Source: Laetiporus sulphureus 93-53
Taxonomy: Eukaryota > Basidiomycota > Agaricomycetes > Polyporales > Laetiporaceae
Direction: 5' to 3'
Assembly (NCBI RefSeq): GCF_001632365.1
Contig: NW_024468537.1
Location: forward strand, 307,371 to 371,370
DNA length: 64,000 nucleotides
Made by a program: the position numbers and the translations under genes. The notes beneath the pieces were generated by a model, which was not told the DNA's origin, ran no database searches, and worked only from the letters and a program-made list of their open reading frames with translations. Of the stretch, positions 46,013 through 58,999 are shown piece after piece. Every line of letters starts with the position of its first letter. Within the stretch, counting starts at the first letter, position 1.

Positions 46013-47365
46013 ATGCCTGCATTCGAGCCCGACAAATGGATTGAGCAGCTCAGAGAGTGCCAGTATCTTCCTGAAGCTGACATGAAAGCCCTGTGCGAGC
46101 GCGTCCGCACCATTCTCATCGAGGAGTCCAACATCCAGCCAGTGTCGAGCCCAGTCACTATCTGCGGCGACATCCACGGCCAGTTCTGGGACCTGCTCGA
46201 GTTGCTGAGGAAGGGCGGCGAGGTGCCCACGACGAGCTACATCTTCATGGCACGTAGGTGCTCGACGCGTGGGGTAGGGGCGCTGCTCACCGTGCGGTGC
46301 AGGGCGACTTTGTGGATAGAGGGCACTATAGCTTGGAGACAGTGTCGCTTTTGCTGGTCCTTAAGGCAAAGTATGCACGGATCTCTTCTACCTCCATGTT
46401 CCCCTTGTTCCAACCGTCTGCTGCTAGGTACCCGAACAAGGTGACATTATTGCGAGGAAACCACGAGAGTCGGCAGATCACGCAGGTGTATGGCTTCTAC
46501 GGTAAGCTGCTCTCCGCTATGTGATTCATCGTAACTGCAACTATGCGGCCTACAGATGAATGCCAGCAAAAGTACGGGAGTGCTTTGGTCTGGAAGGCGT
46601 GTTGTAGCGTGTTCGACTACCTCAATCTCGCCGCCGTACGTCGCCTCTGTCCATTGTCTGCCCCTCCCAGGGTGCTCGGCATTACACTTACCCTTCCTTA
46701 CTTGTGAAGATCATCGATGGCGAGACACTCTGTGTACACGGCGGGTTGTCACCCGATATTCGCACTCTCGACCAGATCCGCGTCCTCTCGCGCGCGCAGG
46801 AAATACCACACGAGGGCGCATTCTGTGGCAAGTGCTACTTCGTTCTCATGCTACTCCCAGGTACTTACCTCCACCAGATCTCATGTGGTCTGATCCCGAT
46901 GAGATCGAGAACTGGGCGATCAGCCCGCGCGGCGCAGGATGGCTGTTCGGAGGGAATGTCACGCGGGAGGTTCGCCCTGTTTTCGTAAGCTGACATCTCA
47001 TATCGCTCAATGGCCCTGCCTAGTTCACACACGTCAACGCGTTGACACTCATCGCGAGGGCGCATCAGCTCGTCCAGGAGGGATACAAGTACATGTTCGA
47101 CGAGACGCTCGTCACTGTATGGAGCGCGCCGAATTACTGCTACCGCTGTGGGAACATGGCGAGCATACTGACCGTCGGTGAGAAGGGTGAGCGGCGCTTT
47201 ACGGTCTTTGGCGCGGCTCCGGAGAATGAGAGGGACTTGCGGGAGGGGAGAGGACGCGGAAGGGTGAGTGTGCATCTAAATCTGTATGCTAGGTGGTGAC
47301 ATGGCTGATCATGGTGATTACGGTGACGACGCGTACAGGGCGCCGTTTCATCATATTTTGTATGA
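46013..47365 (+). CDS. ppe1: Ser/Thr protein phosphatase, PP6/SIT4 catalytic subunit
   Basis: Eight exons (46013-46249, 46303-46370, 46428-46501, 46556-46635, 46710-46827, 46878-46969, 47024-47263, 47339-47365) join to 311 residues, the normal length. The metal-binding motifs are all present: [51 protein letters not shown] and [23 protein letters not shown] and [14 protein letters not shown] fit PP6/SIT4 better than PP2A or PP4. The C-terminus YFV resembles the methylatable YFL tail. Two introns appear to use GC rather than GT donors (46250 and 46828); no GT alternative gives the conserved residues. Family role: cell-cycle and TOR signalling together with SAPS-domain subunits. Confidence 0.9.
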
Positions 47366-47369
47366 ACAC

Positions 47370-48500
47370 TGTATCCATACCTCGCTATCTTTATTCTTGC
47401 TGTTTCTTCCACTGCAGACCTGAATTAAAGGCTCTGCGGGAATGAAATGCGTCATCTGTGCCCTCGACATGCATGTATTTTCTAACCTGTCGAGATTTCG
47501 GACGCGATGTGGGTCATACTTTCTGGTATTTTTCCTCGCAAATTGAACCAGGAATCACTGACGAGGGGCTCCGTAAGCAACATCAAAATTCCGCTTCAAT
47601 ATCTATCATTCGTTGCTCAAGGTAGGGGTTGCCAGGAACTGTGCTTGCATCGATGCGTTATGGCCAAATCTTTCACACTGGCCATCGATCAAGTACGTGG
47701 AATTTGTTTGGCATCCGATGGAAGCGATTGACGGCAGAAGTCCCAGAAAACTGTATGTTCTTGCAGATCCTTTCCCATGTCTCCGCTTCCTCCATCCTTT
47801 TCTGGCCCTCTAGAGTGTTCTGGAGCTTTGGCATGCTATACCTCCTTCGCGCTCCAAAGCAATTGATGGGAGTTCTGGTGAACACTCGTCGCTCTCACAC
47901 TATGCCTCCTTGCTTAAATCATATCTTCTGCTGATACGTTGATGCTCTGCAGCAGGAATTATCATAAATAACAACAGCGTTCCTTAGCTAATACTGTGCG
48001 CTGTGTCTCGCATTGAAGGCTACGGTTTCGGCTGGCGCCCATCTTCGCTGACGCAAGGTTAGACGCACATGGTTCTCCTTCTCTTTGCGCGTGCATTGTG
48101 GAGAAGCGTCGGCGGGCATTGTAGTGCACATTCTCAGAGCTCACAGCAGCATGTGGCAGTTTGGTTGATGTAGATCTATCGCTCGTTCTGACTTTGATTG
48201 TTGCCACGACCTCGATATAAGCACAACGGTCAAAAGCGACGTGTTGTCAAGGCGCGTCAAGTGGAACGCCTAAGATGGAAACAATTAGAAGCTTTAACGA
48301 CGCATGGTCGAGTTCCATTTCGCGAATATAATTCTGATCAGCTGTCCATGCCAGGTGTCCATGTCACTGCCTCCGCTGCCAGCACCGCGTGTGTGAGCAA
48401 GCACCCATCTGCCTAGAGCGGCCTTCCTGGAGCGAATATAACCAGCGAGCACATCCCTCTGTCCCTTGTTCGGCTCAGTGTACTCGCATAGTATCGCGAC
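47370..48500. other. Intergenic segment between phosphatase and amylase 1
   Basis: Only short ORFs are present. A GAATATAA word at about 48,434, some 65 bp before the amylase start, may serve as its TATA box. Nothing else was recognised. Confidence 0.35.
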
Positions 48501-48501
48501 G

Positions 48502-50506
48502 ATGTGGAGCGGTGTGTTGGCTTCCGTCCTTCTCGTAGTGCCCGCGCTCGCTGCGTCGGCAGACGAATGGCGCAGCCGCTCCATATATCAGGTACGCTTG
48601 CGTATGTATGAAATGAATCTCGCCCTGACTGGTCACCTGCTTAGCTTGTGACGGATAGGTTTGCTACGACGGACGGCGACTGGCCCGCATGCGACACAGA
48701 AGACAGGGTATACTGCGGCGGCACGTGGCAGGGTATCATCAACAAGCTTGACTACATCCAGAACATGGGATTCGATGCTATCTGGATCTCCCCGATCGTC
48801 GCCAATCTTGAGGGTAATACGGGTGACGGAGAGTCTTACCATGGGTGAGGACTTGAACGCTTGATAATTTCCAAATCGACATCTGCTCATTATCAGATTA
48901 GGTACTGGACCGTGGACCAGAATTCTCTGAACTACCATTTTGGTTCAGAGGGTGACTTGCTCGCGCTCAGTTCTGCTCTACACGACCGTGGCATGTACCT
49001 CATGCTCGATGTCGTCGTGAACCACATGGGCGCTGACACGCTGCCTCCGGACTACTCGCTCTTCTCCCCCTTCAACTCATCTTCGGACTTTCACACGTTC
49101 TGCTGGATCACGGACTACAACAACCAGACAAATGTTGAACAATGCTGGCTCGGCGATGATAACGTACCTCTGGCTGACATGGACACGGAAGCCGATAACG
49201 TCATCGAGTTCTTCTACAACTGGATCACTCGGCTGGTGAATGACTACGGTGCGGATGGAGTCCGAATTGATACCGTCAAACATATCAGGAAGACATTCTG
49301 GCCCGAATTTGCAACCGCCGCCGGAGCTTTCACGGTCGGCGAAATATTCGACGGCAGTGTGGACTACGTTGCTCCTTATACCGGTACGTTCCTGGTGTGA
49401 GCTGCTTCCGCCCTGATTCAAACTCGCTCATTCTCTGTTAGAGGTCGTTGATGCTGTACTCGACTACCCGACGTACTATCAGCTCACCTACGCCTTCCAA
49501 TCGACCAGCGGTTCTATCTCCAATCTTGTCGATGTCGTACAATCAGCACAGTCGTCCTACAAGAACGGCGAGTTCATGGCAGGATCTTTCCTTGAAAATC
49601 AAGACAATCCACGTTTCCAGTCTTTGACGACAGATCAGTCGGTGTGTCGCAGTTTTGTTGACCTATCTTTACCTATGTATTCGACGGCTCTCGATTGTCT
49701 AGCTGGTGAAAAATGCTATGGCTTGGCCCTTCATTCAGGACGGTGTTCCGATCCTTTATTATGGTATATCACGTCTACATTTGCTGAGCGACCGATACTG
49801 ATTGGATTACTCGATGACAATAGGTCAGGAACAAGGGTACACCGGTGGAAATGATCCATATAATCGTGAAGCGTACGTTTGATATCCTTTATCCCAGCAT
49901 TCGTTTTGATCTTAAGTTTCAATCATTGTAGGCTTTGGCTCTCCGGCTACGTCGAGGATAAACCTCTTGTCAAACATGTAAGGACGCTGAACGCGGCACG
50001 GAAGGCCGCCATCAACGCAAGCTCTGAGTTCCTGTATACCGCTGTAAGAATAACACAGACTAGTTGCTCTCAGCTTGCGATGTGACGTGCTGATATCTTC
50101 TTCTTATGTCCAGCTGACGTTCCCCTCAGTCGAGTCCTCTACTTTGGCTGTTTCCAAATATCCGATGCTTAGCCTCCTTACAAACGGAGGAGAGAGCAGC
50201 ACGCCTTCGTGGAGCGTATCTGACACCGGATTCTCAGCGGGCACGGAGCTGATCGACGTGCTGAATTGCACGACGTACACCGTGGACAGTAGCCGTGGCC
50301 TGGACGTTACGGGCTATGACGGCCTGCCGATAGTGAGTCATGCTTTCATCGAACCTTCAACTGGGAGCTTATTTGACACGCTCGCACTCCAGGTGCTCCT
50401 GCCGATTTCTGCATTCAACTCTACATACTGCAAGGATTTACTTGGCTCGTACTATTCGTCTGAGGGATATGCAGGCCAGTCGTCCCTAACGTTGCCTGTA
50501 GATTAG
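48502..50506 (+). CDS. GH13 alpha-amylase family protein 1, secreted
   Basis: Nine exons (48502-48591, 48645-48844, 48902-49383, 49442-49641, 49703-49763, 49824-49872, 49932-50043, 50114-50332, 50393-50506) give 508 residues. A signal peptide ([19 protein letters not shown]) is followed by SIYQLVTDRFA. The GH13 regions are intact: I LDVVVNH (about 132-138), [11 protein letters not shown] (nucleophile Asp about 220), III VGEIFDG (acid/base Glu about 244) and [12 protein letters not shown] (Asp about 311). In region IV the His usual in alpha-amylases is Gln. Family knowledge: it hydrolyses or rearranges alpha-1,4-glucans. Unlike the two paralogues below it ends TLPVD without a GPI-type tail, so it is probably freely secreted. 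Confidence 0.9.
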
Positions 50507-50509
50507 GTT

Positions 50510-51045
50510 TCTCGCCCAACGATATGATAGAGACTTGTCTACAGATCGAGATTCGCACCACCATCCGAAGACTTTCCTGTGACCGATATCAAGAATCCAG
50601 TGATGTTGCGCATGCCAGAGAATGGTCCAATTCTTGCTTACCTTTCTCGTTGCTCGCAGGTGCTTCTGACGAAATACAGCTCAGCTGAGGATACAGGCCC
50701 GGATAATGACCTGGCACTCTCCTAAGCAGTGTCATGATCAGATTGCAACTCCCTTATGCATAATAAAACAGTGTGACGTCCAGGATACATAATTGTAGTT
50801 GAAGATGCCCCGTCCGTGTCCGTAGGTGCTGTATCGGATAAGTTATGTGAATTCTATCAGGACACATATTCCATCATTGGAAAAGCTCGCAATCCTGTGC
50901 TGCCCCAGCTCTGCCGCCCGTAAATCATAGCGATCGAATGGTGCTGGACCGGGGACGCATGTCTGTCTCCTGGGTTTCGTTCTGCTGGAAAAAGCGAATC
51001 CTATGAACGATGTCAGTGTTGGAGGTGCTGACCATCGAGTTGTGG
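50510..51045. other. Intergenic segment (convergent gene ends)
   Basis: This lies between the 3' ends of amylase 1 (+) and the DUF6535 gene (-). No coding sequence was recognised. AATAAA-like words (for example ATAATAAAAC near 50,760) could serve 3' end formation. Confidence 0.35.
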
Positions 51046-51047
51046 TC

Positions 51048-53205
51048 TTACAAGTCTTCCAGTGCTCCCCTTGCCATTACCAATGTACGTTCCGGTGAAT
51101 GTCGTGTCATAGATGACCCACTGTGCTGGAATCCTGTATAATAGGACCACTGGCACCAATAATATTCCTTTATTTCCGGTGGTTTGTAAAGAAGCTGGGT
51201 GGTCCCCTCTAAGTATCTTCGCAAGTCAGAGCACACTTCTTGGATGCGCCGTTGGGTGGTTTCTTGTAGAGACACACGTAAAGACAGGTCTGCGAGTGAC
51301 CGTACCAACCAGGAACATAGGTGAAGGTCTTGCGCTTGCGTGATGCAGTCGTAAAATGACTCTGATATCACTGAGCACCAGTCTATGGCAGATAATGTTG
51401 CATATAATGAGCGCCATTGACTTTCACGATGACTCGGCCATGTAATCATACCTAGCTCGCCGGGCTCGAAGGAGAACCTGCCGCCAGCTACAGCCATTAA
51501 CCTCAGCAATAACAGACGAGCAGGTGGTGATATTGCTGGGTTTTCTAGTGCCATGAAGAAACGGTGGTAGATGGGCTCCACAGAGTCAGGCATGTAGTCG
51601 AGTAGGTGGAACACAAGTCGGACAATGTGCATCTGTTCATCTGGATCGACCCCAGCCAGATTGTCAGTGAGCATGTCCATGGTCCTGTTGATAAGGAGCA
51701 CAAGATCAACGGGATAATCTGCATTATTAGCAAAAGTTCCTTTAATCGTGCGAGATTTAGATTCACCTGCAGGAGACGCCTCCCACTGCTGCTTGAATAC
51801 TGTGAGGAGGGATAAACTGCATAATCCGCTAAGGGCGGAGGGTGGTACTTTGGAGTTGAGAAAACAATTGACTAGACGGGTGGAGAATCCGGGTGCCAAC
51901 GTTGTCGTGTGCTCTATATACCGCTTGATCGCATCGACCAGCTTGGAAGCATCGCACCACACTTCAGTGTCAGAACTGCGATTTAACAGGTCAATGGCTA
52001 TGGACGAAAGGCCCGCCCAGGACTCGATGCTCTATGCAGAACGCTCGTGAGTGAAAAGCAACCATAGGCAGTATCCATGAATTCTTACCCGATCCGATTC
52101 TGTAAACTCCCAAAATGTATCGAATACGGTCTGAGCATCCCAAAGCCCCAGAGAAGCCATGATAGGTCGGAGTGTGCTTTCGTAAAACGTGTCACTCCTA
52201 AGTCGTTTGTAGACTGCCAGTAGTATTTCTGCCACAATACTAACTGGTAAGGAGGCCAGGTCCGAACTGTTTCTCCCGTGGATGTTCACCCCGAAAAGCC
52301 AAGAAATAGCCGAAGCCGGTTGTGACTTGTATGGACAGGTTGGATCGATAGTTGGAAGTATTGCCGTAACAACAGCAAATAGGAAAAGAAGAGCGGTGGG
52401 CACCATCGCGATGGAGAGAACCGTGCTGTCCAGCATCTGGAGTAGGATGGCCAATCCAAGGAAAAAGAAGAGTAGCGCGCCTTGTAGCAATACCGGGAGG
52501 AAGCCAATAATAAACTCCACACGCCATGAGATCAAGGCGTTATGCCGATCATTCCAAACGCGCACTTGTCGATCTGGGCTGCTGAGCCCCTCCGGTTTGA
52601 CGTGATGATGTAACCATTGCTTCACTGAGATCGAGATGGAGGCGGCAGCGAGAGTGAGAACGAGCGAGAGTAACCACAATGCATTGAATGCAACAATGTG
52701 TCGGGGAACAGGCGGTAACGAAGGTTGTGCAAGCGCCGGCGGGAACGCTGGTTGGGTAGAATTCGCGTAGCCGGCAGAAATAGCAAACGAGTCCAGTTGC
52801 GCGGAGATCTGCATGAGGATATAGGGCGTTTGATCTGGAACTGTCGGAGTTAGTTCTGGGTATGTCGCCACAATGAACGCAGTAACGATCGCGGAGAAAA
52901 GGCCGTCCTGTGGTGAAGCGTAATTGTCAATACTGAGCACGTTCCAAGATGAATGGATCGGCACATGAGACCGATAGAAAGAACTAGAGACTTACGAACA
53001 CCAGCAGATTATCCAAATCCTCTTTCCAATTCGCGACCATGTCTTGTTCGGCTTTCCAGACATCTTCGGCACATTTCTTCCACACTTCGTGGGTCTCAGC
53101 TGTAGTACTAATCAGGGTTCCCTTGAAACCAGAATGTTTCAGCAAGGTGACCATTCAGGATGATTCGACCACCACTCACGAGCTGGAGCTTGGGAGCACT
53201 ATCAT
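51048..53205 (-). CDS. DUF6535-domain membrane protein
   Basis: Exons on the minus strand join as ...THEVWKKCAEDVW-KAEQDMVANWKEDL-LLVF, then DGLFSAIVTAFIVATYPELTP, a loop with Pro/Ser, and three or four membrane helices (NALWLLSLVLTLAAASIS, WRVEFIIGFLPVLLQGALLFFFLGLAILLQ and VPTALLFLFAVVTAILP, cited in parts). This is the DUF6535 pattern found in large paralogous sets in Agaricomycetes. A 57 bp intron (52032-52088) links it to a 300-residue soluble helical part that ends ARGALEDL. The 5' end beyond about 53,200 is unsettled, because no in-frame ATG was found. Function is unknown; a membrane location is expected. Confidence 0.75.
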
Positions 53206-53239
53206 CGTCTCCATCTGCATTGTGACTGATCGATGCGAG

Positions 53240-55080
53240 TCGCTGTAATGAATGAATACTCAGTCCAAAATCTCGTCTATAAGCTGTTGATGCACCTCGT
53301 CGACCTTTGGGGGCTGAAAGACCATGGATTTTCTGTCAGCAATTCCTAACCCGTTATCTGGTTTGGCGACTTGCCAGAAGTGCCTCATTGCGGACTCTAA
53401 GCGTCGACTCTGAAGGGTATGCACCGCCCCCAAAAACTGGAACTGCACGTTCTCTTTGCTCTGTTGTCGTTAGATGTTCCTCGGTGCTTCTACTTCCGCG
53501 GCTAGACACGCGCGAGCGAGAAAACATCGATGTAGCCGCTGTCCAACGTCTGTGAGCAGCTTTAGAGGCAGGATTCAGCGCGAGCGTGAGCACACGCTAT
53601 AGCAACGACAGAAAACGGTGTCGTCCGAAGAAGCACGAGCAGTATCCTTATATCCAAACGCATGATTCCTGCCCAAGTTAAAGCGCATCAAGTCTTTACG
53701 TCGCCGTTGCTCGAGGGCATTAGCGTGTGTGCAACGTGGGGCTGCGCCATTCTAGCGGGGATGCAGGTATGAGACACAATCGCATGTCCAGGATCCGCTT
53801 AATAAGCGATCCCCGTACTTGAAGCCGGGTGTCATGAAAACCTCACATTACCGACTGGAGAGCTTCCATGCAATGTGCAGCCAATGATGTTGTAGCCATC
53901 GCATCATTGAACGTATCGGCAGATGGATGAGGGTGAATGTACGGGCTCAAAAGCTAGAAGACGACCTAGATCCGGGCCGGCATTGACAGGCATCTGTCAA
54001 GGTCATGATGCATCAGCAATGTCGCTAGCAAGAGATCAAAAGACTGCAGACGAGAAGAGGGTGCTACTTGATGTGAGGGTGAGCAGTATCCTATCATGTG
54101 CAGACGGAGTTTGACATCGAGAATGGAAGGCGAGGCATGCAAGTACAATGCGGTGGCCTCAACTGCATGGTAAGACAACGCCAGAAGCAGCTTTCAAACG
54201 CCACTTGGAGATATCCGCTTCCATGGTCTACACCACGCTAAGATTGGCTAGGCATGCCGCTTTAGTCAGAAACCGCAAGTACCATCATTCATGGCGGGGG
54301 TGAGAAGTAGACTGAGGTTTTTTCGGCAATGGTACTCACCGTTGAAGAGATGAATGACAAGTGCGAGCCTCTGAGCGAAATGGACTCGCTCGCTCGTAAA
54401 GGGATTCGGGTCTTGCGTCTGCTGCCATTGTCGACATTGGGGAAGGAATCCAGTCATGTAAGAAAGCGGCTTAGAAAAGCATGTGGCGAGCGCAAGTCCA
54501 GAATACAATATACTACCCGGGCTTCCTATAGGCAATACATCTCCTAACTGTCGTGCGGCACATTCTACCATTGCATCTCGCCACCATCAACGGTGACGCG
54601 GACGTTCGAAGGCAGGATGAGTGGAAGCCGTGCGTGAATGATTCTTTGATTCAAGCTTGGAAGCACTCGGGCAACGCGAAGTACACGAGAAACCTTCCTG
54701 TGCCACATGTCCGAGTCACACACCAATAGTAGTTGAACAGATCTTGCACCTAAAGTGCCAGTTTGAACGGCGTGTTCGGACATCCTCTCGGGCCACGAAA
54801 CACGAAGTTTGTTCCGGTATACGCGAGGGGCAGGAGGGGACGGTGAACGAGTGGAGGTGTGGCTTTGTCCAGTAATAATATTTATTACCCGGGACGTCGG
54901 AGCAGCGGCAAATATATATAATGAACTGTGCGCTCCAGGACTCTGTGACTTTGTCAAGTATCCGCCTTGATGCATGCATTGCTTTCCGCTCTCTAGATAT
55001 CTGAGCGAACGGAGTCTCTCATTACGCAGAATTTGATTCAAGAACCAGAAAACTGGCATTGATACGACCACGGCTATTCA
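53240..55080. other. Segment without a recognised gene
   Basis: Short ORFs occur on both strands, some with intron-like borders. The part next to 53,260-53,590 may contain further 5' exons of the DUF6535 gene (PPKVDEVHQQLIDEILD at about 53,270). Nothing else is recognised. Confidence 0.35.
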
Positions 55081-55086
55081 ACAATA

Positions 55087-55770
55087 TTGCAAGCATTCAC
55101 AACATGCCCAATCGCCGATCCACCGCTCTCAGTCTGCCCCAGGGAAGTCCCAATAGAAGCTGTGAACAGTAACATCGCAGGTGGTTGGGTCGACAAGTTC
55201 AAAGCTGCCAGTGGTGCCCTCGGCAGTGGGTGCGTGGCCGCCGGCATTGATCTGGATCTTCTCGTTGGGCTAAATGGTCTGGTCATTGCACCTGCTTGGG
55301 CCAGTTTCAGTGTTCTCTTCTTGCATGACACAGGGAATGGGCAGAAACTGGGTGCGCAGTACGAAGAGATGGAGGAGAGTGTTGGAAGTGAAGTGCGGAA
55401 TGCACTTGGGTACGTGCTTGGCGTGCCGAGCACAAACGTTGTGCCGTTGTGCACCAACGAGACGGAACAGTCGGAAATGCACAGGAGACGGGGGGCAGAA
55501 GGTAGTATAAAGTACGTACTAGGTAGCCAGTTCCCTCAGCCGTTTACACAACTCATTACGCACTCTAACGAGGTCACTGGGGAACTGGGATGGGTGCGGA
55601 CTGCTACCACGGTGTCCGGCCTGGGAAATCCCAAGAGAGAGGACCGACCCGCGACATGCAGCTTGCCCCAGGACCTGTCGTTTCAAAACATCGTGACCGG
55701 CACGGCAATAACAACCCATCGAGCATGTGCCATGGTGTATCAGCGAAGGTGGGAATCAGCATGCAGGTGA
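55087..55770 (+). CDS. Hypothetical ORF, 227 codons
   Basis: A single open frame runs MQAFTTCPIADPP ... RRWESACR. It has a Gly/Ala-rich N-terminal segment, a hydrophobic stretch (LVIAPAWASFSVLFL) and an acidic helix (YEEMEESVGSEV). The opposite strand is also open over part of it. I do not recognise a family, no homologous gene lies nearby, and codon evidence is weak, so this may be chance. Confidence 0.25.
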   Translation: MQAFTTCPIADPPLSVCPREVPIEAVNSNIAGGWVDKFKAASGALGSGCVAAGIDLDLLVGLNGLVIAPAWASFSVLFLHDTGNGQKLGAQYEEMEESVGSEVRNALGYVLGVPSTNVVPLCTNETEQSEMHRRRGAEGSIKYVLGSQFPQPFTQLITHSNEVTGELGWVRTATTVSGLGNPKREDRPATCSLPQDLSFQNIVTGTAITTHRACAMVYQRRWESACR

Positions 55771-55799
55771 GTGGACGATTTCAGGTTGGAGAGTCGTCG

Positions 55800-56900
55800 T
55801 AGGGTTGTGCAGTATTTATCAAATGAGCTTGTCACATATTTCGAGGCCCTTGGGCGTCCGAGTCATTGACATGCGATGAGGAAGCTTTCTATCTTTGGAC
55901 CTCTGACGACGCAACAGACAACGCAGCATTTTGATTTTGCGCTCAGCATGCATGCCTTATCTACTCTCCTTTAGCATTGAAGTCCACAAGCCCCCGAGGT
56001 CATTTCTGGAGGAGTGTATGTCAGGCCCCTCCACAACTGACCTGGGGGATTTGTGCGGTGCACGCTCTTCTGCTATACTCAATCTGGCTGTCGAACAAGG
56101 TATCTGAAGCGCTTCCCAACGAACAAGCTGAGATGCAGCTCATGGTCCACCTCCGTGACCACTCCACATCTGCGGTGAGCTTCCATCGCGTTTTTTCTGC
56201 CTCTCCAACTCTGCGATCGGTAGCGCAGATTCGTGATTCGTGAAAAGCGCGGCCGACGCTGTCGCTGGTGAGACCGTCATGGACGTCATGACCATCAATG
56301 GTCCTGTCAAGCACAATATCTTCAAACGCGTTGTTGTCAGTAGCTGAGGCAGCGCGATGACTAGCGTTCACCGTCCAGCTCGAATTCACGAGGACACTCC
56401 TCGTCGCCGTCAAGTTCCGATACAGAGCTGTCGTATATCGTATGTCACAGCCAGCAAGCGCGTCAGAATCATGGTCCGTGGTCAATATCGCGTCCTAAAG
56501 CCTAAGCCTGAAGTACCCAAGCACCAATCAAATCGCCCGTCAAACGTCCGCGAGAAGTACCAACGGCGACTTGTCCTCCAGCAATCTTTACACGCCACTG
56601 ATCAAACTCTAGTGCTGAAACAAGAAAAATCTCTAATGCACAACATCTTTGGTACACAACTCTACGCACAGACAAACAAGCGATAGTACAGTCAAAATCC
56701 ATAGTATGAACGCGAATAGGCCAGTCCGACATGATACATTCACAGTCTACGCATGTATTCCAAGAAGCGACAGGCGCGACGCACCCATTTCTTTTCGAAC
56801 GCCAACGAGTGGTCCCAGCCCACCCTCAGCACCCTCTTCCCTGGACCCACTACCTCCCTCCCAGGATCCCGTCCCCAACCTCAACCTCGAGCTCCACGTC
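55800..56900. other. Segment without a recognised gene
   Basis: Only short overlapping ORFs on both strands, with no motif. It is the 3' flank of amylase 2. Confidence 0.35.
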
Positions 56901-56905
56901 AAACG

Positions 56906-58992
56906 TCAAACCACGCCCGGCACGACTCCCAGGACAAGCCCGCCCATCACCGCCAGCGCAGTCGCGATCACCGCAGACAACCTCACCACCACCTTCCCCA
57001 CCGCAGACGCAGGCGTCCCCGACGCGCTCGTGTTCCCGCTCACATCATTCAGCAGATGATTGCAATACGTGCTGTTAAACACCGACACGGGCAAAACCAC
57101 CTAATGCGCACGCACATCCACCAATGATCGATCAGCCTCTCATCACCACCGGATCCGTCCAAGCGCACACATCCACGCGGCCAGTGAACACTTACCTTCG
57201 GCATCCCGTTCTCCCCCTGCACGCTCACCCCCCCGTTCTTGTCCGCCTTGAACTCATCACACGTGAGGACATCGATGAGCGCCTCCCCCGCCGAGTAGTT
57301 CGCGTCCGCCACGCTCCACGCCGGCGTCGAGCCGCTCCCGCCGTTCGTGAGCAGCGTGAGCATCGGCGACTTGACCACCGCGAGCGACGACTCGGACACC
57401 GACGCGAACTCGACCTATACGCGCGGATGCGACGAGGTGAGGTCAGCTCCTGGCGGAGCCCGGGAGACGGAGCACTCACCGCGGTGTTGAGGTAGTCGCT
57501 GCTTGCATCGATCGCGGCCTTGCGCGCGGCGTTGAGCGTGCGGACGTGGATGACGAGCGGCTTGTCCATCACGTAGCCCGATAACCACAGTCTGAGCCCT
57601 TGCCGTGAGTCAAGGTCCGCCCCAAGCCATCGCTGACACTCACGCTTCGCGGTTGTACGGGTCGTTGCCGCCCGTGTAGCCCTGCTCCTGACCTTGATCG
57701 CACGAGGTGAGTTCAGGTCTGAGTCAATTGCAGACGCTGCTACGCTCACCGTAGTACAGGATCGGGATCCCATCCTGTATGAACGGCCATGTCATAGCAT
57801 TCTTCACAAGCTATTTGAGAAATAACATCAGCCGAATGCGGTAAGGGTTCCAGAAGTAATGACAGCGCACCGCCTGGTCGGTCTCGAACGACTGGAAGCG
57901 CGGGTTGTCCGCGTTCTCGAGGAAGGACCCGGTCATGAACTCGCCGAGGCGGTACGCCTTTTGCGACTGCTTCACCGTCTCGGCGAGCTCGGTCAGATTG
58001 CCGCTCGTCCCGTTGAACGCCCGCACGAGCGGGTAGTACGTCGGGTAGTCCAAGACGCTGTCGACGTATCCTGTACGTTACGTTTCAGCGAGCACATCGC
58101 GAATTGATTGAGCGACGGCACTGACCGGTGTAGTTGGCCACGTACTGGACGTCGCCGCTCAGAACTTCGCCGATGGAGAACACGCCGGCGGCTGCGACGA
58201 ACGCCGGCCAGAAGTCCTTCCTGATGTGTTTCACGGTGTCAATCCGCACGCCATCCGCATTATACATGTTCACTAGGTTCTTGATCCAATCGTTGAAAAA
58301 CTCCACGATGTCGTCATCCTCGGTGTTGTTGTCCACGAGGGGAACGTTCGTGTCGCCGAGCCAGCACTGCTCGACGTTAGTCTGGTTGTTATAGTCTGTG
58401 ATCCAGCAAAAGGGATGAAAGTCTGACTGATTGTCGAATGGGGTGAAGGACGCGTAGTTTGGCGGGAGGGTGTCGGCGGCCATGTGGTTGACGACGACGT
58501 CGAGCATGAGATACATCCCGCGCTGGTGCAGGGTCTCTGCGAGCAGCTGGAGGTCTCCATCGGTGCCAAAGTGCGAGTTGAGCGTGTTCTGGTCGACCGC
58601 CCAGTACCTGCGCAGACCGAGTCTCGACCTCGCAGCACGAGGATGCTTATGAGCGACGCACCCGTGGTATGCCTCCCCGTCTCCGGTGTCGCCCTCGAGG
58701 TTCGCGACGACGGGGGAGATCCATATGGCGTCAAAGCCCATGTCCTGGATGTAGGAGAGCTGGTTGATGACGCCCTGCCATGTGCCGTTGCAGTACTTGC
58801 GCTCGCCGGTGTCGCATGGCGGGGCAGAGCCGTCCGAGGTGGCGAAGCGGTCGGTGACGAGCTGCACACGATGAGGTCTTGCGGTGACCGATCAGACAAA
58901 CGACGTACCTGATAGATGGAGCGCGTCTGCCAGTTCTCCGCTGAAGCGGCGAAGACGGGCGTGGCGAAGAGGGTGAGCAGGGACCACAACAT
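56906..58992 (-). CDS. GH13 alpha-amylase family protein 2, probably GPI-anchored
   Basis: The start is MLWSLLTLFATPVFAASAE (signal peptide) and intron 1 follows SIYQ, at the same place as in amylase 1. Then come [23 protein letters not shown], region I LDVVVNH, region [11 protein letters not shown] with the nucleophile, region III IGEVLSG and region IV FLENADNPRF, in which the usual His is Ala. After the C-terminal beta domain (LIDVLTCDEF, NSTYCNHLL) the protein ends with a Ser/Thr linker and a hydrophobic stretch (VVVRLSAVIATALAVMGGLV), the pattern of a GPI-anchor signal. Catalytic residues are complete. It lies in tandem with amylase 3, and the exon structure is shared with amylase 1. Confidence 0.85.
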
Positions 58993-58999
58993 GGCGGGG

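Noticed and set aside
56731..57127. Long plus-strand Pro/Ser/Thr-rich ORFs
   Set aside because: They are antisense to the last exons of amylase 2, whose linker codons generate open frames on the other strand.
58273..58992. Long overlapping ORFs in other frames within amylase 2
   Set aside because: Arg/Ser/Thr-rich shadow frames of a GC-rich coding sequence; the GH13 motifs lie in the frame chosen.
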